Shown piece by piece: positions 18,707 to 27,591 of a DNA stretch of 57,145 nt. The notes beneath the pieces were generated by a model. The model searched no databases. It was given only the letters and a program-made list of their open reading frames with translations, and was not told the DNA's origin. The DNA comes from Nocardia cyriacigeorgica. Lineage in GTDB: Bacteria; Actinomycetota; Actinomycetes; Mycobacteriales; Mycobacteriaceae. The stretch covers positions 142,655 through 199,799 of the forward strand of contig NZ_JAAGVC010000009.1 in NCBI RefSeq assembly GCF_010858045.1, written 5' to 3'. The number at the start of each line of letters is the position of its first letter. Position 1 is the first letter of the stretch. Made by a program: the position numbers and the translations under genes.

Positions 18707-21082
18707 TCAGATCATGTTCTTGTTGGTCATCCAGCGCATGACCTGCCAGCCGCAGAACACCGGCAGCCAGCAGGTGAGCACGCGATAGAGCAGCACCGAC
18801 GGCACCGCGACGGCGGCGGGCAGCCCGAATGCGGCCAGACCACCGATCAGCGCCGCCTCCACCGCACCGACACCACCCGGCGTCGGCGCCGCGGAGGCCA
18901 GGGTGCCGCCGATCATGGTCACGATGGTGACGGTGACGAAGGTGGTCCCGCCGCCGAAGGCCTCCACACTGGCCCACAGCGCCAGCGCCTGACCCAGCGT
19001 CAGTGCCGCGCAGCCGGCGATGATGATGGCGAACCGCTTCGGATCCTTGGCCAGATCGGCGAGCTCACCGAGCACCTCTTGGAGCTGCGGCCGCACCGAA
19101 GTATTCAGCCAGCGCCGCAGTTTCGGCACGAACATGAAGGTGCCGATGATGCCGACGCCGACGCCGGCGAGCAGGTACAGGATGGTCTCGTCGGGCACGA
19201 AATGCGACAGGTCCGCCGAGGTACCCGCCGCGATGCTGAAGAACACCAGCAGGCTGATGTGGGTGATCACCTGCACGGCCTGCTGCAACGCCACCGCCGC
19301 CGTCGCGCGGACCGCGCCGAGGCCGCCCTTCTGCAGGAATCGCACGCTCAGCGCGAGGCCACCCACCCGGGCAGGCGTGGTGGTCGCGGCAAAGGTGTTG
19401 GCCACCTGCATGATCACCAGGTTGCGGAAGCTCACCACACCCGACGCGCACGCCCAGAGGGCGGCCGCGGTGCCGATATAGGTGAGCGTCGACAAGGCAA
19501 GGCCCGCCAGCGCCCACCACCAATTCGCGGTGCGCAGCTGGCTGAAGAAGGTCGGCACCGCGCTGATGAACGGATAGGCCACGTAGACCAGGCCGATCAG
19601 CAGCACCAGCTGGATGATGCTCTTGCGGCTGAACCGGGTGATCTGCTCGGCCTCGATCCGGTCCTGGCCGGTCTGCTTGCGCACCTCGTCGCGGGTGCCC
19701 GACATCACCGCCTTCCAGTCCGGCACCGATTTGCGGATCCCGGAGGGCATACCGGATCTGGTCAGCCTGCGCGAGGCGGTGAGCACCGCCTGCTCGCCGA
19801 GGGTCGCGATCGCCGCGCGCACCGCGGGCTCGCGGCCGAAGATCGACGCCGTGGAGACCAGCAGCTGTGCGACATCGGACTGGATCTGCGCGTCGGAGGC
19901 GCCGAGCTCGGCGCCGATGAACCCGCCGAAGCGGGCGAGGCCGTCCTCCACCCGGATCTCGTCGGGACGCAGATCACCGATCGCGATCTGGCGCCGGTGC
20001 AGCGAATCCAGCGATTGCCACAGTCCGGGCAGCATCTCCTCGTCGAGCTCGGCCAGCGGCATCCCGCGCGGCACCGTATGGGCGTACAGCATCCACCCGC
20101 GATCCAGCGACGCCACCGCCACCGGCGCGTGCGCCGCCATCCCCAGATCGCCGACCGCGATCGCCATCAGCGCCCGATGCTCGACCGCGCGGTGCATCGA
20201 ACCGTGCAGCGGTGCGGTCTCGCTGGAACGGAACGTCAGCCAGCGCCACAGCTGGCGCAGCGCGCCGTGGCTGCGCTGGTTCTTGCCGTACAACTCGACG
20301 GTGAGCCGGCGCTCCGGCCCGGCCACCGCCGCCGACAGCAACAGCGGGCCAGGGCCCGACGGCCGCACCACGGTGAACGCGGTCACGGTGAACCCGCGCT
20401 TGGCCAGCACCCGCACCGCCGCGTCGAGCGGCACCTCGAGCGCGGGCGTGCCGACCACCAGCACGATCACCGCGCCCACCAGCCAGCCCACCGCGAGCCC
20501 GAACATCGCCCTCGCCGGCACGACGGTACTGACCACCAGATGGATCGGGGCGAAGGCCAGCAGCAGAAACCACATCCAGCGCCGGGCCCGGTCCGGCAGC
20601 CACGGACTCGACACCGTCAGCACCGCGGCCAGCATCGCGATCCAGCGCGGATCGTCGAGGAACTGCTGCAAGAACGTGTTGTCGAGCTTGTCCGGCACCT
20701 GAAGATGCCATTTCGGCGCCGACAGCCCGGTACCGGTGATGGACAGCAGCAACCCGGCCACCAGCCCCGCCGCCGCGTATCCGGCCATCAGTTTCCACTG
20801 CCTGCCGAGCACCAGCTCGATCAGGATGGCGAAGGGCAGGATCAGGATGGCGATGCCGTAGAGCAGATAGACCAGGTTGGATTGGTCGGGATTGAGGAAT
20901 CCGACGATATTGGAGACCGAACGTTCCAGCGCCAGCCATTCCGGCCGGGTGATCAGCGAACCCGCGATCACCACCCCGACCCCGATCGCGGCGAGGACGA
21001 CACGGATGATGTCACTGGTGCGCCGGGTCAACGGCTGCAGCAGGCTGCCCGTGACCGGGATGTCCCGCCCATCGACTCGCAT
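18707..21082 (-). CDS. Membrane protein: LPG synthase-type TM domain plus degenerate kinase-like domain
   Basis: A protein of about 791 residues. The N-terminal third has several membrane helices. The middle resembles an aminoglycoside-phosphotransferase/kinase fold, with a catalytic-loop-like IAIGDLRPDEIRV and a segment GFIGAEL where a DFG would lie; the metal-binding residues look altered, so it may be a pseudokinase. The C-terminal third is the UPF0104/lysylphosphatidylglycerol-synthase transmembrane region, ending in ASAAPTPGGVGAVEAAL. I chose the ATG at 21082 (MRVDGRDIPV), but a GTG at 21136 is possible. No aminoacyl-transferase domain of MprF type is present. Its role is probably in the cell envelope. 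Confidence 0.8.
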   Translation of the reverse strand: MRVDGRDIPVTGSLLQPLTRRTSDIIRVVLAAIGVGVVIAGSLITRPEWLALERSVSNIVGFLNPDQSNLVYLLYGIAILILPFAILIELVLGRQWKLMAGYAAAGLVAGLLLSITGTGLSAPKWHLQVPDKLDNTFLQQFLDDPRWIAMLAAVLTVSSPWLPDRARRWMWFLLLAFAPIHLVVSTVVPARAMFGLAVGWLVGAVIVLVVGTPALEVPLDAAVRVLAKRGFTVTAFTVVRPSGPGPLLLSAAVAGPERRLTVELYGKNQRSHGALRQLWRWLTFRSSETAPLHGSMHRAVEHRALMAIAVGDLGMAAHAPVAVASLDRGWMLYAHTVPRGMPLAELDEEMLPGLWQSLDSLHRRQIAIGDLRPDEIRVEDGLARFGGFIGAELGASDAQIQSDVAQLLVSTASIFGREPAVRAAIATLGEQAVLTASRRLTRSGMPSGIRKSVPDWKAVMSGTRDEVRKQTGQDRIEAEQITRFSRKSIIQLVLLIGLVYVAYPFISAVPTFFSQLRTANWWWALAGLALSTLTYIGTAAALWACASGVVSFRNLVIMQVANTFAATTTPARVGGLALSVRFLQKGGLGAVRATAAVALQQAVQVITHISLLVFFSIAAGTSADLSHFVPDETILYLLAGVGVGIIGTFMFVPKLRRWLNTSVRPQLQEVLGELADLAKDPKRFAIIIAGCAALTLGQALALWASVEAFGGGTTFVTVTIVTMIGGTLASAAPTPGGVGAVEAALIGGLAAFGLPAAVAVPSVLLYRVLTCWLPVFCGWQVMRWMTNKNMI

Positions 21083-21319
21083 GTCGTATCGGTACTTTCG
21101 GATCGAGTTGAAGCTACGCCGGCCACCCTCGCTCACTGCAGGTGAGTATGCAGGAGGCCGAGGCGGACGATACACACCAACACGCCGCACCGACGTCCGG
21201 CAATCGGTTGCCCAGACAGCCGGGAAGTGGTATCGGCGGCGCCTCGATCAGCGTGGCCCGCTTCTCCGCACCGGGATGATGGCCGTGCGGTGGCCGCGGT
21301 TGGGTGCGGCCGGACGGAC

Positions 21320-22084
21320 TCAGGCCCCGGCCGTGCGAGCGTGCCGTCCCACCGGAGGGCCGGTCGGCGGGACCACGCTGAACACCGTCCCGGTCATCTC
21401 GCCACTGTCGAGTTCGACGATGGCGCGGACGACCTTCGTGGTGGCGATGGAGCCGGGGAACGCATCCGGCGCGATCGCGTTGACCCGCACGCCGAACTCG
21501 TCGAACTCGTCGGCCAGATGGCGGGTGAGCTTGTTGAGCGCGGCCTTGGACGTGCCGTACAGCGTCTGACCACCGAAGACTTCCGGCCCCGACATGCTGG
21601 ACACATTGACGACATTGCGGTTGTTCGCGCGGTTGGCGGCGTCGTCGTGCAGCCAGAACCGCTGCGCCAGCCGGGTCGCCAGCCGCAGGGGCACCTCGAC
21701 ATTCAGCGTGAACACCGGTCCGAACGCGTCGAGTGCGGCATCGCCGTCGACCACGCCGAGCGGGTGCAGCGCCATATTCGCCGCATTGTTCACCAGCAGA
21801 TCCACCCGGCCGAACTTGGCCAGCGCCAGATCCACGACCCGTTCGGGCTCGCCGGGCTCGGTCAGATCCGAATGCACCACGAAGACCCGCGACTCGTTCT
21901 GCGGAATCACCCGGTCCGGTTCGAGCGGATCGACGAACCACTCCTCCTGCGAGGGCGCGGCCGGCACCCGATTGCGGCAGACCGCGACGATGTCGTAGTG
22001 GGTGTAGAGCGCGCGGCAGAACGCGTCACCCAGCCTGCCGCCCGCCCCGGTGATCAGGCAGACGCGGCGCTCACCATTGGACAA
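21320..22084 (-). CDS. Short-chain dehydrogenase/reductase
   Basis: A 254-residue classical SDR oxidoreductase. The nucleotide-binding TGAGGRLG is at residues 12-19, the NNA structural motif at 99-101, and the catalytic Ser162/163-Tyr176-Lys180 set is complete. The start is TTG at 22084; it is supported by a GGGGAGGAG Shine-Dalgarno about 6 nt upstream and by the absence of a usable ATG. It overlaps the end of the upstream 2OG-oxygenase gene by 14 bp, so the two are translationally coupled and probably act in one pathway. Confidence 0.88.
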   Translation of the reverse strand: MSNGERRVCLITGAGGRLGDAFCRALYTHYDIVAVCRNRVPAAPSQEEWFVDPLEPDRVIPQNESRVFVVHSDLTEPGEPERVVDLALAKFGRVDLLVNNAANMALHPLGVVDGDAALDAFGPVFTLNVEVPLRLATRLAQRFWLHDDAANRANNRNVVNVSSMSGPEVFGGQTLYGTSKAALNKLTRHLADEFDEFGVRVNAIAPDAFPGSIATTKVVRAIVELDSGEMTGTVFSVVPPTGPPVGRHARTAGA

Positions 22085-22853
22085 TGCGGTCTCCTCCCCA
22101 ACGCCGCACCACGTCGGCCTTCGGCCGGTGCAGCCACATCACCACACAGTTGCGTTCGGCGGTGTTGGCACCGGCGAAGGCATGCCATGAGCGCGGTGTG
22201 CATTCGAACATCACCAGCGAATTGTTCAGCGGCGGGACCAGTTTCGCCGGTCGCGCACCGCGCTCACCCTTACTGAACAGCGCCGTCTCACCGCCGCCGC
22301 CCGGCTCCCACGGGTCGTTGGCCAGATAGAACAGCAGCGTGACCGCCCGTACCGTTTCCCTGGCCACGATGTCGGCGCTGCGCGGGCCGGTCTTGGTGTC
22401 GACGTTCGGTTCCGGGACGCGCACCTCACCCGGCCCGGGGGCGGCGCCGGCGAACCAGGCCGGGGCGAGATCGTTGTGCGGCCAGCCGCGCGGGCTGTCG
22501 ACCGGATGGCTGTGCAGCGACGCCTCGACGTCACCGGTCGCCTCGACTCCGGCCACACCGGCGATCATGTCGTGCCATTCGCGGGACTGGAACACCGCGA
22601 GCGGGCCGTTGCTCAGCTCGGTCAGCCGAATACCGCTGGCCCCATAGTTGTCGGCCACCTTGGCGAATCGATCGGCATGCTCGCGGCGGGCGCGGTCGAA
22701 CTCCTCGGCCAGGCGGCGATAGAACTCCGGCGCGAACACATCACGCGCGTAGACGTGCGGAAACGGCTCGGTGCGGCGAATCCAGTGCCGACTGCCGAGC
22801 AGGTCCGCGAACCATTGCGGGGCGGCGGCACGCCGCTCCGATTCCCCTGCCAC
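22071..22853 (-). CDS. 2-oxoglutarate/Fe(II)-dependent oxygenase, prolyl-hydroxylase type
   Basis: A 260-residue protein with a double-stranded beta-helix oxygenase signature. The iron ligands are His126 and Asp128 (HND) and His224 (SWHAF), and the likely 2-oxoglutarate arginine is Arg234. It would hydroxylate an unidentified small molecule or residue, using O2 and 2-oxoglutarate. The GTG at 22853 is preferred because GGAGGGA lies 7 nt upstream; a GTG two codons earlier is too close to it. The 3' end overlaps the SDR gene, giving a two-enzyme operon. Confidence 0.85.
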   Translation of the reverse strand: MAGESERRAAAPQWFADLLGSRHWIRRTEPFPHVYARDVFAPEFYRRLAEEFDRARREHADRFAKVADNYGASGIRLTELSNGPLAVFQSREWHDMIAGVAGVEATGDVEASLHSHPVDSPRGWPHNDLAPAWFAGAAPGPGEVRVPEPNVDTKTGPRSADIVARETVRAVTLLFYLANDPWEPGGGGETALFSKGERGARPAKLVPPLNNSLVMFECTPRSWHAFAGANTAERNCVVMWLHRPKADVVRRWGGDRIVQW

Positions 22854-22937
22854 GATCACTCCCTCCCGAACGAACACCGCGATCTTATTGCACGGCTGGG
22901 CACGTGCACGTCCGCAGTGCGGAGGCATGATCATCGG

Positions 22938-23537
22938 GTGAGTCGCGATACCCGTATCTGTTTCGTCGGTGATTCTTTCGTCGCCGGCGTCGGTGACCCG
23001 TCGGCGCTCGGCTGGGCAGGCCGCCTGGTCGCCGACGCGCACGCCTGCGGCCATCCGGTGACGGCGTACAACCTGGGCGTGCGCAGGCAGACCTCCTCCG
23101 AGATCCGGGCGCGCTGGCTCGCCGAATCCCTGCCGCGCTTGCCCGATGACGCCGACGCCAGGGTGGTGTTCTCCTTCGGTGTCAACGACACCATGATCGA
23201 GAACGGCAGGCAGCGAGTGGCCGCCGCCGATTCGGTGGCGAATCTGACCGCCCTGCTCGCCGAGACCGCCGACCGCGGCTGGCCGGCCCTGGTCGTCGCT
23301 CCGCCACCGATCGACGATGACGAGCACAATGCCCGCACCGCCGCCCTCGACGCCCGCTTCGCCGAGCTCTGCGCCACCGCCGCCGTGCCCTATGTCCGCA
23401 CCCACCAGCGTCTCAGCGCCGATCCGGTCTGGCGGCACGAGGTCCGCATCGGCGACGGCGCGCATCCGGGGGCCGAGGGGTACGCGGTGTTGGCGGAGCT
23501 GATCCGGCCGACCTGGCGAGAGTGGTTGTCGCACTGA
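22938..23537 (+). CDS. SGNH/GDSL-family hydrolase
   Basis: A 199-residue esterase/lipase-fold enzyme. Block I has GDS with Ser13, block III is GVND at 81-84, and block V is DGAHPGAEGY with the catalytic Asp and His. There is no signal peptide, so it acts in the cytosol. It starts at GTG and diverges from the 2OG-oxygenase gene across only 84 bp, so they may share control. The substrate is unknown. Confidence 0.88.
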   Translation: MSRDTRICFVGDSFVAGVGDPSALGWAGRLVADAHACGHPVTAYNLGVRRQTSSEIRARWLAESLPRLPDDADARVVFSFGVNDTMIENGRQRVAAADSVANLTALLAETADRGWPALVVAPPPIDDDEHNARTAALDARFAELCATAAVPYVRTHQRLSADPVWRHEVRIGDGAHPGAEGYAVLAELIRPTWREWLSH

Positions 23538-23733
23538 GTTGCCGCCGGTGAGCTGGTCGGGGGCGGTTGTCTGTCTCGCCTCCTGTCGACCGCGCCGGTA
23601 GCCGCGAACCCAATTGTCTGGGACAGCGCAAACCCGCGTCGCTTCCGCCGTGGCTATCGTGCGCTCATCGGCGGCGATGATCGCGCGGCGCTGCGACATC
23701 GGTTCGGTCTCGGCCACTGACCATCGGCGGACC

Positions 23734-25197
23734 TCAGCTGATCGGCACCTGCTGGACCACTCGCAGCCGCCGCTGCGCACCCGGCTCGACCTGCTCAGCG
23801 AGCGTGCCCGCCCGCTGGAACACCTCGTCCAGGAACGGCAGCGCGCCGACCACTTCGTCCAAGTAGGACACCTCGGCCTCGAGCTGGCTCAACGCCCCGA
23901 TCAGCGTCAGCCCGGCCCTGGCGAACGGGGTGAACGGCGCGGGCATGGCCAATTCCCTGACCACATTCGACAGCCGCGGATTCGTCGTGCGCAGTACCTG
24001 TCGGCGCAGCCAGCGGGTGGACAGGTGGAAGCTGCTGTGCCGCAGCGGATCCCCGCATTCCCCGAGCGCGGAGACCAGCGCGTCGGCATCGAGGGGATGG
24101 CTCGGATCGACGAAGCCGTGTGCCCGCACCGCGGCTTCGAGGTCGGCCGGGCCGCCGGTGAAGAAGGCGTCGCAGAAATCGTAAGCGAGGGCGCGGAATT
24201 CGATCGGCCACGGCGAGCAGGCGCCGAAATCGACGATCCCGAGGCGCCCGTCGGGCAGTAACCGGAAATTGCCGGGATGCGGATCGCCGTAGAGCAGATC
24301 GTGCTGCCAGCCCGAGAGGATGAACCGCGTCATCAGCATGCCGACGCGATCGCGCTCGGCCTTACTGCCGGAGGCGATGATGCGCGAGACCGGTGTGCCG
24401 TCGAGCCATTCGGTGATCAGCACATCGCCGCGCTGTTCCACCACGGCGGGAATGGAGAACTCGGGTGCGCAGGCGAAGGCCGCCGCGAAGGCCTGCTGAT
24501 TGGCCGCTTCGGCCCCGTAATCGAGTTCGCCGCGCACACACTCACAGATCGCCTCGGTGACGGCCTTGACGTCGGCACCAGGCAGGAACACCGACGCCAG
24601 CGTCGAAATCCGCCGCAGCTGCGTCAGATCCGCCTCCACCGCCGCGCGCCCGCCGGGATACATGATCTTGACCGCGACCGGCCTTCCGTCATGCCACACC
24701 CCGCGATGCACCTGACCGATGGAGGCGGCAGCGGCGCGGCGATCGTCGAACTCGCGGAACAAGCCCCGCCAGCCACCGCCCAGACTCGCCGCCATCGCCG
24801 CGTCGACGGTCGGCGGCAACATGATCGGCGCCGCGTCCTGCAGCCGCGCCAGCGCGATCTGATAGGGATCGGCTATATCTTCCGGCAGCGCGAGTTGATA
24901 AATGGACAGCAGCTGGCCGAGTTTGGTGGCGCACCCCTTGAGCTCGCCGAGCACCTCGAAGATGTGCTGGGCGGTCCGCAACTGGATCTCGCGATCCACC
25001 TCCGCGGCGGAACGGCCGAGTGCGCGCCTGCCCGCTCCGGCCGCGCGCCGCCCCGCGTACGCCACCGGCAGGGCCGCCAGCCTGGCGTTGCGCGCCGCCC
25101 GGCTCATGGGCGGGGTGCCGTCGGGGCGCGCCGGGAACAGGCCGTATCGACCCGTCGCCTGGCCTCCTGCCCGGCCCTTGCCCCATCGAGTGGTCAT
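23734..25197 (-). CDS. ABC1/UbiB-family atypical kinase
   Basis: A 487-residue ABC1 (AarF/UbiB/COQ8) protein. The family marker KLGQ (KxGQ) is at residues 92-95, the alanine-rich nucleotide loop AAAASIGQVHR at 155-165, VAVK at 174-177, the catalytic loop GDPHPGN near 304-310 and the metal-binding DFG at 323-325. All key residues are present, so it is probably an active ATPase or kinase. In other organisms the family supports isoprenoid quinone synthesis; in mycolic-acid actinobacteria the role is unclear. It is divergent from, and probably controlled by, the adjacent GntR regulator. Confidence 0.92.
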   Translation of the reverse strand: MTTRWGKGRAGGQATGRYGLFPARPDGTPPMSRAARNARLAALPVAYAGRRAAGAGRRALGRSAAEVDREIQLRTAQHIFEVLGELKGCATKLGQLLSIYQLALPEDIADPYQIALARLQDAAPIMLPPTVDAAMAASLGGGWRGLFREFDDRRAAAASIGQVHRGVWHDGRPVAVKIMYPGGRAAVEADLTQLRRISTLASVFLPGADVKAVTEAICECVRGELDYGAEAANQQAFAAAFACAPEFSIPAVVEQRGDVLITEWLDGTPVSRIIASGSKAERDRVGMLMTRFILSGWQHDLLYGDPHPGNFRLLPDGRLGIVDFGACSPWPIEFRALAYDFCDAFFTGGPADLEAAVRAHGFVDPSHPLDADALVSALGECGDPLRHSSFHLSTRWLRRQVLRTTNPRLSNVVRELAMPAPFTPFARAGLTLIGALSQLEAEVSYLDEVVGALPFLDEVFQRAGTLAEQVEPGAQRRLRVVQQVPIS

Positions 25198-25231
25198 GAT
25201 TCACCTCACACTGCGCCGCCCCGTAGTATCC

Positions 25232-25249
25232 ATGTGCAGTCTGGCACAT
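25232..25249. promoter_or_regulatory. Candidate GntR operator in the ABC1/gntR divergent promoter
   Basis: ATGTGC and GCACAT form a perfect inverted repeat with a 6-nt spacer. A TAGACT at 25256-25261 fits a -10 element for the gntR gene, so the dyad sits about where its -35 would be. This suggests autoregulation and control of the ABC1 gene. Confidence 0.5.
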
Positions 25250-25294
25250 TGCGCCTAGACTGTCTGGGACGTATGACGAAGGTGAGGGTGCAGG

Positions 25295-26068
25295 ATGGGA
25301 TCCCGGACGGTGGTCGCCGATGCTGCCGATGAGCTGGCACGCCGGGTCGCCGCGGGGGAGTACCGGCCCGGCGATCTGATGCCCTCGGTGCGCCAGGTCG
25401 CCGACGAATTCGAGATGAACCGCGCCACCGCGCAGCTCACCCTCGGCAGGCTGGAGTCCTACGGCTTCGTCGATGCCCGGCGCGGCAAGGGTTTCACCAT
25501 TCGCGACGTTCGCGAACTCGGCGGCATCGACGTGTACCGGCATCTGTTCCGCTACTCGGTGCCCATGCCCGAGGTGGCGATCGAGATGTTCCGCGACATC
25601 GTCGAGGTGGAGCGCGGCATCGTCATGGACGCACTGCTCGCCTACACCGCGGGCCGCTGCGATGCCGATCCGGCGGCGCTCAAGGCCGATATCGACAGGC
25701 TGGAATCGCTTGCCCGCCTGGAGGTTCCGGACTACCGCGAGATCCTCTCGGTGGAGATCGGCCTGGTGCGCCGGCTGCTCACCGCGCTCGGCTCCAGCAT
25801 GCAGCGCGCGATCTTGAACTCCATCGGCGAGATGGTGCTCGAGGTCCCGGAGGCGATCGAAGCCTATTTCGCCGGTGCCGCCGATCTGCACGTGCTGGTG
25901 TGGCGGGCCATGATGGCGGTGTGGGAGTCCGATTCCGGGCCGTCCGAAGCGCAGCTGGCGCTCTTCGAAGACCTCTTCGGGATGTATCACGAGAAGGTGC
26001 TCGCCCGATTCGCGGAGTTGCTGGACGCGGCCGAGGAACCCGATTCCGCGCACGCCGCGACGGCCTGA
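25295..26068 (+). CDS. GntR-family transcriptional regulator (FadR-like)
   Basis: A 257-residue regulator. An N-terminal winged helix-turn-helix (residues 1-70, with GDLMPSVRQVADEFEMNRATAQLTLGRL-type spacing) is followed by an all-helical effector domain of FadR/FCD type from about 85 to 245. FadR-type members often sense acyl-CoA or organic acids; the ligand here is unknown. It is divergent from the ABC1 kinase gene and convergent with the nitronate monooxygenase gene. Confidence 0.88.
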   Translation: MGSRTVVADAADELARRVAAGEYRPGDLMPSVRQVADEFEMNRATAQLTLGRLESYGFVDARRGKGFTIRDVRELGGIDVYRHLFRYSVPMPEVAIEMFRDIVEVERGIVMDALLAYTAGRCDADPAALKADIDRLESLARLEVPDYREILSVEIGLVRRLLTALGSSMQRAILNSIGEMVLEVPEAIEAYFAGAADLHVLVWRAMMAVWESDSGPSEAQLALFEDLFGMYHEKVLARFAELLDAAEEPDSAHAATA

Positions 26069-26139
26069 CGGCCCCGGTTCTCCCGACCCGTCCGACGGGC
26101 GGGGTTGTGCCGGGCCGCCCCACCGGATCGGTTCTCCGG

Positions 26140-26159
26140 AGTGCCGTGATCGGCACTTT
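26140..26159 (+). terminator. Terminator of the gntR gene
   Basis: AGTGCCG and CGGCACT pair perfectly around a TGAT tetraloop and are followed by TT. It lies about 70 bp after the gntR stop codon. Confidence 0.6.
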
Positions 26160-26204
26160 CTACCTGCCCCCGATAGCGGGGCGAAACTCATTGCGGCCGA
26201 CGAG

Positions 26205-26238
26205 AAAGGCCGCCGGGACCCGAGGTTCGGCGGCCTTC
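26205..26238 (-). terminator. Terminator of the nitronate monooxygenase gene
   Basis: AAGGCCGCCG and CGGCGGCCTT pair perfectly (10 bp) around a 12-nt loop. On the minus strand the stem is followed by TCT, and it lies about 20 bp past the stop codon of the second nitronate monooxygenase gene. Confidence 0.65.
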
Positions 26239-26256
26239 CTACAACTGGTGACTACT

Positions 26257-27384
26257 TCACAGCGCCCCGTTGAGCTTGTTCAGCCGCTCGCAGGACTCCA
26301 CGTACTCCTCGACCAGGCGCGCCATCACATCGGCGGAACGCTCGATCTTGTTCATCATGCCGACCACCTGGCCGACCGGGTTGAAGTTGACGTCCTTGGC
26401 GGCCTCCGGATACCGGTGCCCGCGCTTGACGCCGTCGAGGGCGACCATCATCTGCAGCGGCATCGGCAGCGGATCGGGGGTGTCGGACTGCTCCCACGCC
26501 TCGGTCCAGTCATTGCGCAGCATCCGCGCGGGCTTACCGGTCCACGCCCGCGAACGCACGGTGTCGTGGCTGGTGGCCTCGATCAAGGTCTGCATCTGCG
26601 CGGGCGGCACATTGGCCTCCTCGACGGTGAGCCAGATCGAACCGGTCCACGCGCCGGCCGCGCCCATCGCCATCGCCGCGGCGACCTGACGGCCGTCGGC
26701 GATACCGCCCGCCGCCAGCACCGGCATATCGCCGACCGCGTCGATCACCTGCGGCCACAGCACCAGCGAGGACACTTCGCCACAGTGCCCGCCACCCTCG
26801 GTGCCCTGGCAGACCGCGAAATCCAGACCGGCGGCCTTGTGGTTGAGCGCATGCTTGACCGAACCGCACAGCGCGCCGATCAACCGGCCGGACTCCTGGA
26901 TCTTGCTCACCACATCCGGCGGCGGGGTGCCGAGCGCATTGGCCACCAGCTTGGCCTTCGGATGCCGCAGGATCACCTCGATCTGCGGTGCGGCGGTGGT
27001 GGCGGTCCAGCCGAGCAACTGCGGGTGCACCTCATCGGCGGGCAGTTCCGGCACGCCGTGGTCGGCGAGCAGCTTGGCCGCGAATTCGCGGTGGCCATCG
27101 GGAACGTGCTTGGCGAGTTCGGCTTCGAGCTCCTCGGGCGAGAGCCCGTCGATGCCCTTGCCCTCGTACTTCGACGGGATCACCAGGTCGACGCCGTAGG
27201 GCTTGTCGCCGACGTGCTCGTCGAGCCAGCTGAGCTCGACCTCGAGCTGTTCAGCGGTGAAGCCCACCGCGCCGAGCACCCCGAGACCGCCGGCATTGCT
27301 GACCGCGGCCGCCACATCGCGGCAATGGGTGAAGGCGAAGATGGGGAACTCGATCCCCAGGCGGTCGCAGATTTCGGTACGCAT
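26257..27384 (-). CDS. Nitronate monooxygenase family flavoprotein (2), KstR-site associated
   Basis: A 375-residue FMN-dependent TIM-barrel protein of the nitronate monooxygenase/2-nitropropane dioxygenase family, longer and of a different subgroup from the one at 15.7-16.7 kb. Motifs include NAGGLGVLGAVG near the N-terminus, AVCQGTEGGGHCGEV with the probable catalytic His, and the FMN-phosphate loop LAAGGIADGRQVAAAMAMGA. The ATG at 27384 is chosen over 27423 because an AGGGAG lies upstream and the protein then begins in the usual way (MRTEICDRLGIEFP). A perfect KstR motif about 170 bp upstream suggests a link to sterol or lipid catabolism. Confidence 0.9.
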   Translation of the reverse strand: MRTEICDRLGIEFPIFAFTHCRDVAAAVSNAGGLGVLGAVGFTAEQLEVELSWLDEHVGDKPYGVDLVIPSKYEGKGIDGLSPEELEAELAKHVPDGHREFAAKLLADHGVPELPADEVHPQLLGWTATTAAPQIEVILRHPKAKLVANALGTPPPDVVSKIQESGRLIGALCGSVKHALNHKAAGLDFAVCQGTEGGGHCGEVSSLVLWPQVIDAVGDMPVLAAGGIADGRQVAAAMAMGAAGAWTGSIWLTVEEANVPPAQMQTLIEATSHDTVRSRAWTGKPARMLRNDWTEAWEQSDTPDPLPMPLQMMVALDGVKRGHRYPEAAKDVNFNPVGQVVGMMNKIERSADVMARLVEEYVESCERLNKLNGAL

Positions 27385-27555
27385 GGCGGTTCTGGTCTCC
27401 CTATGCCCTGGAACGGGTTGCATAATATTCGGCTCGCCGGACGCTGCCCGGTAAACCTTCTGCCCGGCACGTCGCGCTCGAAACCGCCGTGTACCGCATT
27501 AATCGCCAGTGAGCGGACGCGGCGTCATCGATCGGCGTCGGTGCCATGAATCGAA

Positions 27556-27569
27556 TGTAACACGTTCTA
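27556..27569. promoter_or_regulatory. KstR-type operator
   Basis: TGTAACACGTTCTA matches the TnnAACnnGTTnnA consensus of the sterol-catabolism repressor KstR at every fixed position. It lies in the gap upstream of the second nitronate monooxygenase and differs by one base from the site at 37036. On the minus strand TACATT overlaps it as a possible -10. Confidence 0.65.
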
Positions 27570-27591
27570 GTTTTGTGAGGGAGGGGAAATT

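Noticed and set aside
18647..21145. Long open frame opposite the large membrane protein
   Set aside because: Its His/Arg/Gln-rich translation is a shadow of membrane-helix codons on the other strand, which gives a coherent protein.
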